DNA from: Tessaracoccus palaemonis
GTDB taxonomy: Bacteria; Actinomycetota; Actinomycetes; Propionibacteriales; Propionibacteriaceae
Length of the DNA: 64,000 bases
Assembly (NCBI RefSeq): GCF_019316905.1
Contig: NZ_CP079216.1
Coordinates: 1,364,001 to 1,428,000, forward strand
Direction of reading: 5' to 3'
The notes beneath the pieces were generated by a model. The model did no database searches, was not told the DNA's origin, and saw nothing but the letters and a program-made list of their open reading frames with translations. Of this stretch, positions 1 through 7,522 are shown in pieces. Each line of letters opens with the position of its first letter. Position 1 is the stretch's first letter. The translations under genes and the position numbers were made by a program.

Positions 1-843
1 CCTGCGCCAGGTGCCGTTCTCTCTGCTCCGGCCGAGCGGTGCTCTCCGACGCCCGCACACGTGGTGCGCGGCCCGGCTCCTGCGGAGGAGCCGGGCCAGG
101 GAGCCGCGTCTGCTCCAGTCCCGCGACGGGCGGTCGACCCGGTGGAGGTGGCTCCCGAGGTGCATGCGGCGCCTGAGGCTGTGGTTCCCGCCGATGCGGC
201 GACCATCGACGTTGGCGTGGCAGGGTCGTCGGCCCGGCGCGAGTACGAGCGGCGCAAGGCCAGGGACGAGGCGAAGCTGCGGGAGGAGTGGGGCCGATTC
301 GGGGGCATCGCCGTCGCCCTCTCCAGCGAGAAGCAGAGCACTCGGGCGTGGGCGACCGGCGCCGTCGGCGAGGAACTGCTCGGTGCTCGGCTCGACAAGC
401 TGGCGTCCCACTCGTGCGCGGTGCTCCACGACCGGAGGATTCCTCGGACCAGGGCGAACATCGATCACATCGTCGTGACCACGGGCGGCGTCTGGGTCAT
501 CGATGCCAAGCGCTACAAGGGGCGTCCCGATCTGAAGATCGAGGGTGGCATCATCCGACCGCGGGTCGAGAAGCTCACCGTCGGGAGACGGGACTGCACC
601 AAGCTTGTCGACGGAATGCTCAAGCAGGTCGGGCTCGTCCGGGACGTGGTCGGAGACGTCCCGGTGACCGGGGTGCTCTGTTTCGTCGAGGCCGACTGGC
701 CGCTCATCGGAGGATCGTTCATGACCAGGGGTGTGCACGTCCTCTGGCCCAGGCGTCTCGTGAAAGTGATGGCCGAACGAGTCGGCGGGGTCGACGTCGC
801 CGGGGTCCGTGACCTCGTGACCGAGCGTTTCCTGCCGGCCTGA
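1..843 (+). CDS. NERD-domain (nuclease-related) protein, 5' end cut by the window
   Basis: The reading frame is open to base 1, so the true start may lie outside the window; the first start codon inside is GTG at 61. The N-terminal ~80 codons are Ala/Pro/Val-rich and look disordered. A NERD domain follows from about base 352 to 740. It shows the G-E-E after the GAVG turn, an I-D-H-I-V strand near base 463 and the W-V-I-D-A-K-R strand near base 493, which together give the restriction-endonuclease-like D...D-x-K arrangement. NERD proteins are presumed DNA-processing or nuclease-related, but the substrate is unknown. No helicase or kinase domain is fused to it here. It converges with the LhgO-type gene, 18 bases away. 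The domain call is good and the biological role is unknown. Confidence 0.75.
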   Translation, partial: PAPGAVLSAPAERCSPTPAHVVRGPAPAEEPGQGAASAPVPRRAVDPVEVAPEVHAAPEAVVPADAATIDVGVAGSSARREYERRKARDEAKLREEWGRFGGIAVALSSEKQSTRAWATGAVGEELLGARLDKLASHSCAVLHDRRIPRTRANIDHIVVTTGGVWVIDAKRYKGRPDLKIEGGIIRPRVEKLTVGRRDCTKLVDGMLKQVGLVRDVVGDVPVTGVLCFVEADWPLIGGSFMTRGVHVLWPRRLVKVMAERVGGVDVAGVRDLVTERFLPA

Positions 844-861
844 GGTTCGATGGGGGGGCGC

Positions 862-2052
862 TCAGTCGCCGCGCAGGAGGTCGACCTCGTCGGCGATGGA
901 ACGTCCGATCTCCAGGGACGCGGTCGCCGCGGGGGAGGGTGCGTTCAGGACGTGGATCTGGCGGTCGGCCCGCAGGAAGTCGAAGTCGTCGACCATGGCC
1001 CCGTCGCGTCGGAGCGCCTGGGCCCGGACCCCGGCCGGGGCAGGGGTGAGGCAGCCGTCGGGCAGGTCGGGAACCAGTTCACGGAGGCTGGCCAGGAAGC
1101 GGCGCTGCGACATCGACCGCACGACCTCAGCCGCACCGGTCTTCCAGAACCGGCGGCCGAGGCGCCACAGCCCGGGCCAGGCGAGGTAGTCGCCGATGTC
1201 GCGGGGGCTGATCGTGCGCCAGGCGTAGCCGTCGCGGGCCAGTGCCAGGACCGCGTTCGGTCCCGCGTGTACCCCGCCGCCGATCATCTTCGTGAGGTGC
1301 ACGCCGAGGAAGGGCAGCGTCGGGTCGGGGACGGGGTAGATCAGGCCGTTGACGAGGTGCTGGGCGGAGGGCGCCAGCACGAAGTACTCGCCACGGAACG
1401 GGACGATCCTGACGTCGGGCTCGAGGCCGGCGAGGCGGGCGACGCGGTCGGCCTGCAGGCCGGCACAGTTGACCAGCCGGTCGGCGCGGAACTCCCCGGC
1501 GGGCGTGGTGACGGTGACGCCGTCGGCGCGGGCATCGATCGCGACGATCTCGGCGCCTGTCGCCAGCCGGCCGCCACCGTCGGCGATCAGTCGTGCCAGG
1601 GTCCGGCACACGCCGACGTAGTCGACGATGCCCGTGGTGTCCACGCGCAGGGCCGCCACGCACGCGACGTGGGGCTCGTACTCGCGGGCCTCGGCCTGGT
1701 CGACGCGACGGACGGGCGCCCCGTTGGCCAGCCCGCGGGCGAGCAGCTTCTCCAGCGCAGGGACCTGGCTCTCCCTCGTGGCGACGACGAGCTTGCCGCA
1801 GATCTCGACGCCGATGCCGTGCTCGACGGCGAAGTCGCGCATCGACACCGCGCCGGCGGCGCCCATCCTGGCCTTGAGGCTGCCGGGGGCGTAGTAGAGG
1901 CCGGAGTGGATGACACCCGAGTTGCGGCCCGTCTGGTGCCGGGCGACATCGGGCTCCTTCTCCAGGACCGTGACCTCGTGTCCGCGTCGCGTGAGCTCGT
2001 GGGCCGTGGCGAGCCCGACGATGCCCGCTCCGATGACGATGACCTGTGCCAT
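862..2052 (-). CDS. lhgO: L-2-hydroxyglutarate oxidase family FAD oxidoreductase
   Basis: The 396-residue protein opens with an N-terminal Rossmann FAD-binding motif (VIGAGIVGLATA, residues 5-16) followed by the acidic end of the second strand (VLEKE). The RHQTGRNSGVIHSGLYY segment is typical of the LhgO/YgaF branch of the DAO family. These enzymes oxidise L-2-hydroxyglutarate to 2-oxoglutarate and usually pass electrons to the membrane quinone pool. The length fits the family (~400). The start was placed at the ATG directly before AQVIVIGAG, with AAGGGG upstream; the open frame continues much further 5' but that part has no family sequence. The gene stands alone, downstream of the unknown coiled-coil gene on the same strand and 82 bases from it. 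Another FAD-dependent hydroxyacid oxidase specificity is possible. Confidence 0.88.
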   Translation of the reverse strand: MAQVIVIGAGIVGLATAHELTRRGHEVTVLEKEPDVARHQTGRNSGVIHSGLYYAPGSLKARMGAAGAVSMRDFAVEHGIGVEICGKLVVATRESQVPALEKLLARGLANGAPVRRVDQAEAREYEPHVACVAALRVDTTGIVDYVGVCRTLARLIADGGGRLATGAEIVAIDARADGVTVTTPAGEFRADRLVNCAGLQADRVARLAGLEPDVRIVPFRGEYFVLAPSAQHLVNGLIYPVPDPTLPFLGVHLTKMIGGGVHAGPNAVLALARDGYAWRTISPRDIGDYLAWPGLWRLGRRFWKTGAAEVVRSMSQRRFLASLRELVPDLPDGCLTPAPAGVRAQALRRDGAMVDDFDFLRADRQIHVLNAPSPAATASLEIGRSIADEVDLLRGD

Positions 2053-2134
2053 CCGTTGCCCCTTCGCCCGTGCCTGTCTGCACCGTAGGGCACGCGGGCC
2101 GGGCGGTGTGTCCGGTCCGCGATAGATCCGGGGA

Positions 2135-3985
2135 CTAGATGGTGAAGTCGTCGTGTGCGCCGACCCGCGCGAGCTCGATCCGTCCGCCCGGCAGCATCCA
2201 GTAGTGGATGCGCCTCGCCGAGGGGGTGTTGGTCTGCAGGCTGGCCCGGTACCCCACGGCACCGTCGGCGCGTGTCCGCACCGGGTCGGCCCCTCCCGTC
2301 CCGGAACGGAGCCGGTGCACCTCGCGCCCGGCCACCTTCGGCGCGACGCCGGTGACGACCTCGACGACCACGTCGGCGACCTTCTCCCGGCTGACCCCCT
2401 CGAGGTCGGCCAGTGACTGGATGAACCCCGCACCGATCCCGTACTCCGGCAACGGCCTGGCGGCCTGCTCGGCGACGGGGGTCCTCGTGGCCCAACGGGC
2501 CACCACGAGGTGGCGGAACCCCAGCTCCTGGTCTGCGAACTGCGGCTCCTCCGCGGCCGGTCGGGACTTCTTGCCTCTGGCCTTCCGCAGTTCGGTCCGC
2601 GACCTGGCCAGCGCGTTCTCGGCCCGGTCCCGCTCGCCCTCGACCCTCTTGATCTCGTAGCGGAGTTGACGGATCTCGTCGGAGTTCGCCTGGGCAAGCG
2701 CCCGCGCCTGCTCTGCCTCGGCCTCCAGCGTGGCGGTCTTCGTCTTCAAGGCGGTGATCTGCAGCAGTTGCTGCTGGCGGGTGTCGCTGGGTGCCTCCGG
2801 GGGCGTCGCGACGACAGGGGGCGTCGACGGTGGACGGGGCACCGGGCAGGGCGTGGCGGGCCTCGCGGCGGGTGTCCCGGTGGGGCGGCGGCCGAAGATG
2901 GCGGGCGTCGGCCGGGCTGGCGCGGCGGGGGGCTCGGGCTCCGGTTCGGCGACCGCGGGTTCCGGTTCGATCGGCTCCTGGGCCGCGGGCGGTGCCTGCG
3001 CCGGCATCGCGACCGTGGGTGGCGTCTCGACGTCGAGCGACGGCAGTTCCTCGACGAGCCAGGGAGGGCCGCCCGTGAGCAGCGCAGGGGCCGGGGCGAC
3101 GGGCTCGTCGTCGTCCACGTCCGCCATCGTCAGGCACCACGACGGCCCGGTGGCCGTCACTCGGGCCCGCACCACCTCGTCCAGCGACATGAGGGTGCGC
3201 AGGTCGTCGGCCTCGTTGGTTGTCACCGCCGCGCGCAGGACGGCGACCCTCACCTCGGGCTGGGCGGTCTTCGGGTACAGGACCAGCTCGGCCTTGCCGT
3301 TGCGGACCATCGCGACCCGAGCGAGCACGACGTCGCCGACCCCGTAGCCGGCCAGGGCCTCCTCGGCCGGGCGCAGCCCACCCCGGACGTCGACGCGGCC
3401 CGCCTCGGGGTCGTACAGCCCCGAAACCTGCTGACCCACCGTGAGGAGCCGCTCGATGCGCACGCCTGGGACGGTCAGCTCCTCCGCGATCGCGGCGGGC
3501 ATGATCTGACCGATGTCGAGCATGCCGCGGCCGGAGACGACACCCTTCACGGTGCCGGTGACGGGCCGTGCCTGGGCGGTGGTCTGCAGGAGACCGGCCT
3601 CGGCGGCCATCCGCAGCGCGTCGGAGATGAGCTTGTCAGTGGCCCATGTGCCGTCGTCGGTGTTGAAGGCGAAGCGCAGCGGCGACCTCCGCGGGTTGGA
3701 GGTCCATTCGTGCCCGACGGGGTAGACGCGCCCGGCGCCGCCGTAGACCTGGGTCTCGTCGGCCATCTGGTGGGCGAAGGCCCAGCTGATGTCGCCCGTC
3801 GGCATGAGGTAGACGTCGGCGAGCGAGCCGGCCTCCTGCGCGATGCGCTGGGGGTCGATCCAGGGCCGCTCCTGCCCCGACGAGGTGGTCACCACCACGA
3901 CCGGCTTTCGGCGCGTCGCCCCGTTCAGCAGGTCGGCGAGTTGGGAGGCGGACTGCTTCGACGTGATGAGCTGGACTGTGGCCAT
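2135..3985 (-). CDS. Uncharacterised multidomain protein with central coiled coil
   Basis: I do not recognise a named family for this 616-residue protein. The N-terminal ~130 residues form an alpha/beta region (hydrophobic strand VVVVTTSSG, then YLMPTGDISWAF and QVYGGAGRVYPVG). Residues ~130-290 look mainly beta, with small repeats such as YGVGDVVLARV that resemble OB/S1-like folds. Residues ~295-395 are a Pro/Ala/Glu linker. Residues ~398-472 form a charged heptad coiled coil, and a conserved-looking C-terminal domain (~480-616) contains FRHLVVARWATR and RIHYWMLPGGRIELARV. There is no signal peptide or membrane segment, so it is probably cytosolic. The start at ATG 3985 gives a clean N-terminus. 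A regulatory or conflict-system role is possible, but nothing here proves one. Confidence 0.75.
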   Translation of the reverse strand: MATVQLITSKQSASQLADLLNGATRRKPVVVVTTSSGQERPWIDPQRIAQEAGSLADVYLMPTGDISWAFAHQMADETQVYGGAGRVYPVGHEWTSNPRRSPLRFAFNTDDGTWATDKLISDALRMAAEAGLLQTTAQARPVTGTVKGVVSGRGMLDIGQIMPAAIAEELTVPGVRIERLLTVGQQVSGLYDPEAGRVDVRGGLRPAEEALAGYGVGDVVLARVAMVRNGKAELVLYPKTAQPEVRVAVLRAAVTTNEADDLRTLMSLDEVVRARVTATGPSWCLTMADVDDDEPVAPAPALLTGGPPWLVEELPSLDVETPPTVAMPAQAPPAAQEPIEPEPAVAEPEPEPPAAPARPTPAIFGRRPTGTPAARPATPCPVPRPPSTPPVVATPPEAPSDTRQQQLLQITALKTKTATLEAEAEQARALAQANSDEIRQLRYEIKRVEGERDRAENALARSRTELRKARGKKSRPAAEEPQFADQELGFRHLVVARWATRTPVAEQAARPLPEYGIGAGFIQSLADLEGVSREKVADVVVEVVTGVAPKVAGREVHRLRSGTGGADPVRTRADGAVGYRASLQTNTPSARRIHYWMLPGGRIELARVGAHDDFTI

Positions 3986-4060
3986 GGAACGACGGTAGCT
4001 GGACGCCCCGACGCTGTTTCGGCTTGGCAGAATCTGGACGCAGTTTCCATGCGGGGTGGG

Positions 4061-4147
4061 TCGACGAGCAGATCCTCCTGTTCATCGACGGTACGAACGG
4101 TCACATGGCCAGTTTCGCCCGACGACAAGTGTGTCGTGCTCATCGCG
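4061..4147 (+). repeat. Dispersed intergenic repeat, copy A
   Basis: This copy lies in the 177-base gap between the coiled-coil gene and the surface-lipoprotein gene. Bases 4120-4147 are identical over 28 bases to the reverse complement of 23532-23559. The 5' part (GAGCAGATCCTCCTG at 4066-4080) matches copy B in 14 of 15 positions, and GAACGNTCAC is shared in the middle. The core contains an inverted repeat, ACGACA-AGTG-TGTCGT. Both copies are about 87 bases. It resembles a small MITE-like or regulatory repeat; its function is unknown. Confidence 0.75.
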
Positions 4148-4162
4148 TCGGAGAGAGGAGCG

Positions 4163-5998
4163 TCAGCTGTCGGTCGAGGGGGCGGCGCCGGGCTGCTGGC
4201 CACCCTGGCCGCCACCGCGCTGGCCGCCGCCGTCTCCGCCCGGCTGGCCGCCGCCATTGCCTCCGCCCATGCCCATGCCGCCGCCGACGTTCGACTCGCC
4301 CTCGGTGACCGTCCCGGACTCCGTGCCCGCGACCTTGACGGTGTAGGTGCCGCCGTCTGCGACGTCGGCCGACGAGTAGAACACCATGCCCGCCTGCTTG
4401 GGCGACGTGACGCTGGCGACGGTGGTGCCGTCTGAGTCCACGACGTCGACCTGCTGGCCGGCCGCGATGTCGGCGGTGGTCGCGACCCAGTTCTGGGTCG
4501 ACGAGTCGTCGGGGGTCTGTGCCATGCCGGTGCTGCCGACGCCGATGATCGTGCCTCCTGTCACCAGGAAGGTGCCGTTCGCGTCGAAGGTGCCGTTTCC
4601 GCTGTTGGTCGGGCCGTAGACCGTGATGGTCCCGCCGCTGAACGTCAGCGACCCGTTGGAGTCGATGCCGTCGCCGTCGGCGTTGACCGTCACGGTGCCG
4701 CCGGCGATCTCGACGGTCTCGCCCGTGTCCTGGTCCATGCCGCCGCCCATGCCCTGCTGGGTGGTGTCCGTGGCGGTGTCGGTGGTGCCGACGTCGCCGG
4801 ACCCGTTGATGCCGTCGTCGCTGGAGGTGATGTCGACGGTCCCGCCGCTGACGAGGATGTCGTTGCCCTCCAGCCCCTCGACCGACCGGGTCACGGTGAC
4901 GGTGCCGTCGCTGATCTGCGCGGTGAGGTCCGCGTGCACGCCGTCGTCGCCGGCCGCGAGGCTGAGCTCGCCGCCCGTGATGCCGATGGACCCGTCGGAG
5001 CCGATGGCGTCGTCGGCCGCGTCGACGGCGATGGTCCCGCCCGCGACGATCGTGACGATGCCCGAGTTGAGGCCCTTGGCGGTGTTCTCGTCGGAGGCCT
5101 GGTCGGCCCCGCCGCCCGCGGTGATGGTGATGGTGCCGTCCTCGACGACGACGTCGGTTGCCGCTGAGATGCCGTCGTCGCCGGCGGTCGCGTCGATCGT
5201 GCCGCCCCTGACCCAGACCCAGCCCTTGGTCTCGTCGTCGTCCTTGTCGCTCTTCAGAGCGTCGCCGCCGGCCGTCAGCTTCAGCGTGCCCCCCTTGATG
5301 ACGAGGGCGTCCTTCCCGACGAGGGCGTCGTCCGCGGCGTCGACGGTGATCGTGCCGCTGAGCACGACGAGGTCGTCCTTGCTCGTGATGCCGTCGTTGC
5401 CCTTGCCGGAGACCGTGAGTGAACCGGTGCCGCTGATGGTCAGGTCGGCGTCGGACCAGACCGCGGCGTTCGCGTCGGCGTCGTCAGCGTAGCTGGAGGC
5501 GTCCGAGACGGAGTTGGTGCTGCCCTCGGCGAGGTAGATCGCGGCGTCGTCGGCCGAGGTGACTAAGATCGCCGGGCCGGCGTCGTTGGTGATCGTCGCG
5601 CCGTCGAGGATCAGGACGACCCGGTCGTCCTCCCCGGCGGCCACGACGACGCCGCCGGTCAGCGATCCGGTCAGCCGGTAGACCCCCGCTGCGGTGATCG
5701 TGACCGTCCCATCCTCGACGGTGACGCCCTCGGCATCCGTGGTGGCCGAGGCGCCGGACAGCGTGATGTCGGCGGCATCGTCGGCGGACCACTCGTCGTC
5801 GTTCACGGTCGTCGGGTCCGAGTTGGCCGCGACGACCGCATCCGCCGTCAGTGTCGTGTCGACGTTCGCGGCGTTCGTGGTGGAGGAGGTGCCGCCACCC
5901 GAGGCCGACGACGACGAGGCGTCGGAGGCCGCGGTGCAGCCGGAGATCGATCCGGCGAGGGCGAGGACGGCGATGGAGGCGATCAGACGGCGGCGCAC
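4163..5998 (-). CDS. Carbohydrate-binding-domain (DUF4353-type) surface lipoprotein
   Basis: This 611-residue exported protein starts at GTG 5998, chosen because AAGGAG sits five bases upstream and a lipoprotein signal follows at once (RRRLIASIAVLALAG, lipobox ISGC). The mature protein has a Ser/Gly/Thr-rich spacer, then many short beta repeats of the type GGT(I/V)TVxAxxDG and DDxIxS, as in DUF4353 carbohydrate-binding beta-helix proteins. It ends in a low-complexity Gly/Gln/Asn tail (GGGMGMGGGNGGGQ and similar). Its 5' end overlaps the VTC-domain gene by 16 bases. With that gene and the DUF4956 gene it forms a widely seen bacterial trio. It is probably anchored on the outer face of the membrane. 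The ligand is unknown; repeated Asp-rich turns suggest Ca2+ binding. Confidence 0.82.
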   Translation of the reverse strand: MRRRLIASIAVLALAGSISGCTAASDASSSSASGGGTSSTTNAANVDTTLTADAVVAANSDPTTVNDDEWSADDAADITLSGASATTDAEGVTVEDGTVTITAAGVYRLTGSLTGGVVVAAGEDDRVVLILDGATITNDAGPAILVTSADDAAIYLAEGSTNSVSDASSYADDADANAAVWSDADLTISGTGSLTVSGKGNDGITSKDDLVVLSGTITVDAADDALVGKDALVIKGGTLKLTAGGDALKSDKDDDETKGWVWVRGGTIDATAGDDGISAATDVVVEDGTITITAGGGADQASDENTAKGLNSGIVTIVAGGTIAVDAADDAIGSDGSIGITGGELSLAAGDDGVHADLTAQISDGTVTVTRSVEGLEGNDILVSGGTVDITSSDDGINGSGDVGTTDTATDTTQQGMGGGMDQDTGETVEIAGGTVTVNADGDGIDSNGSLTFSGGTITVYGPTNSGNGTFDANGTFLVTGGTIIGVGSTGMAQTPDDSSTQNWVATTADIAAGQQVDVVDSDGTTVASVTSPKQAGMVFYSSADVADGGTYTVKVAGTESGTVTEGESNVGGGMGMGGGNGGGQPGGDGGGQRGGGQGGQQPGAAPSTDS

Positions 5999-6771
5999 AG
6001 CTGCTCCTTGGAGGTGTCGGGGGTGAACGGGCCGCGCAGGAGGCGCGCCCAACGGTTGTGGGGGAGTTCGGGCCGCAGCGCGGCGAGCCCGGTGGCGAAC
6101 TTGCTGATCGGCTGCGGTCGGCACCTCGCGCGCCACAGGAGGCGGTCGACGTCGGTGGCGGCGGACCGCGACTTGGTCTCGACGATCACGAGATCCGGCA
6201 GATCCAGGCTGCGCCCGTCGGGCAGCATCCAGCTGAGATCGGTGTCGATCGTGATGCGGCCGTCGTCCGGGGCGAGCAGCGTCGCGCGGCGGTAGCGGGT
6301 GGTGATGGCGACGTGCAGGTCGTCGGCGCTCTCAGCGCGCTGGCCGAGCATGTCGAAGGCGTCCGACGCGAACGCGCGGCCCTCCTCCGACAGCGCTCCG
6401 CGACGGATCCACTGGTAGCCGATCCGGTCCTTGACCGTCACGTCGTTGCCGCCGCGGGTCTTGACCTCCAGGAAGCTGGTGCGCGACTCGACGTAGGTTC
6501 GGGTGCGGACCTTGATCCTCACTCGCCTCGACTGGGCGCTCATCCGGTAGCTGAGCAGGTCAGGTGTGTCGAAGTACACGGTCTCGTAGGCGCTCTGTCG
6601 ACGCCCGTCGATCTCGAGGACGCGCATCCGGGGATCCAACGCCCGGACGAAGGCGTCCGCGCCGTCGCGGTCGAGCACGTACTTGCGGTCGATGCGGGTC
6701 AGCATCTCGGCGTTCTCGTTGAGCTCGTCGAGCGTCACGTCAGGGAAGGCTGCGAGGGGGAGGGAGAACAT
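5983..6771 (-). CDS. Polyphosphate polymerase (VTC) domain protein
   Basis: This 262-residue protein has the VTC/CYTH-like tunnel-fold motifs: TRIDRKYVLD near the N-terminus, ETVYFDTPDLLSYRM, RRVRIKVRTRTY, FLEVKTR, LVIVETKS and SKFATG at the C-terminus. The basic and acidic side chains (R-x-K, E-x-K) fit nucleotide/metal/phosphate binding inside a beta barrel. Eukaryotic VTC4 makes polyphosphate from ATP; the bacterial stand-alone domain is annotated by homology only. The start ATG overlaps the DUF4956 stop (ATGA), and its own 3' end overlaps the lipoprotein gene by 16 bases, so the three are one transcription unit. No membrane segment is present, so membrane association probably comes through DUF4956. 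Confidence 0.85.
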   Translation of the reverse strand: MFSLPLAAFPDVTLDELNENAEMLTRIDRKYVLDRDGADAFVRALDPRMRVLEIDGRRQSAYETVYFDTPDLLSYRMSAQSRRVRIKVRTRTYVESRTSFLEVKTRGGNDVTVKDRIGYQWIRRGALSEEGRAFASDAFDMLGQRAESADDLHVAITTRYRRATLLAPDDGRITIDTDLSWMLPDGRSLDLPDLVIVETKSRSAATDVDRLLWRARCRPQPISKFATGLAALRPELPHNRWARLLRGPFTPDTSKEQLCAAV

Positions 6772-7361
6772 CAGGCGACCTTCCGGAGCTGGGCCGAGCC
6801 GCTGGCGGCGCGGCGGCGCGTGGTGTACCGGGCCTCCACCAGCGTGGTCTCGTTGACGAAGTTGACCTCGATCACGGTGACGCCGGTGACGGCAAGGCCG
6901 AGGCGCTGCTCCAGCTCGGACCTCAGCTCCGCCTGGTCCGTGATGGCGCGATCGAGGCGGATGGTCTGGGAACCGGCGGACGCGAGCAGACCGGGGTGGT
7001 CGGCGACGAACATCACGAGCAGGATGAGGGCGACCAGCACGATCGGCACCGTGATGTCGGTGTGGGGCAGACCCGAGATCAGGCCGATCGCCAGGGCCGA
7101 GAAGTAGTAGGCCACCTCCCGCTGGCTGATCTCGGAGGACCGCAGCCGGATGATCGACAGGACACCGAACAGGCCGAGCCCGACTCCCATCGCCACCTCG
7201 GCGGAGCCGAGGACGGTCGTGACGGCGAGCACGCCGACGTTGACGCCGAGGAACGCGACGACGAGGTCACGTCGGTGGTGCCGGGGGAAGAACAGTCCGA
7301 AGACGAGGATCGCGGCGGCCACGAGGTCGATCGCGATGAGGGTGAGGGAGGTGGTGGTCAC
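6771..7361 (-). CDS. DUF4956 membrane protein
   Basis: This 196-residue protein has an N-terminal membrane half with about four hydrophobic segments (LTLIAIDLVAAAILVFGLFF; VVAFLGVNVGVLAVTTVLG; VGLGLFGVLSIIRLRS; VPIVLVALILLVMFVA). A soluble C-terminal alpha/beta domain of ~75 residues follows. The loop RLRSSEISQREVAYYF is the family signature. DUF4956 proteins are regularly encoded next to VTC-domain proteins, and the 1-base stop/start overlap with the next gene supports a joint function. It is the first gene of the trio. The role is unknown; one guess is a membrane partner for polyphosphate or surface-polymer synthesis. Confidence 0.85.
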   Translation of the reverse strand: MTTTSLTLIAIDLVAAAILVFGLFFPRHHRRDLVVAFLGVNVGVLAVTTVLGSAEVAMGVGLGLFGVLSIIRLRSSEISQREVAYYFSALAIGLISGLPHTDITVPIVLVALILLVMFVADHPGLLASAGSQTIRLDRAITDQAELRSELEQRLGLAVTGVTVIEVNFVNETTLVEARYTTRRRAASGSAQLRKVA

Positions 7362-7522
7362 GGTCTTCTGCTTCCGGTTCGGGTCAGGTCGATGTGACTA
7401 CTACATCCGCCGAAGCTGTGAGTCGCTTGTGAGGCCAGGCAGGGTGGTCTGTGCGTTATCCCACCCTCGGGGAAACGGGCGATGCGCGGCTGATTGGATG
7501 CTCTCGACCAAGGAGGTATTCA

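Noticed and set aside
2510..4435. 641-codon plus-strand frame over the coiled-coil and lipoprotein genes
   Set aside because: The translation is low-complexity Arg/Gly with no recognisable motif. The minus-strand genes have signal peptides, domain motifs and ribosome sites.
4163..6136. Possible repeat-toxin or adhesin identity for the Gly/Asp-repeat lipoprotein
   Set aside because: The repeats are short beta-helix units of the DUF4353 type and the neighbours are VTC and DUF4956 genes. No RTX nonapeptides or secretion-system genes are present.
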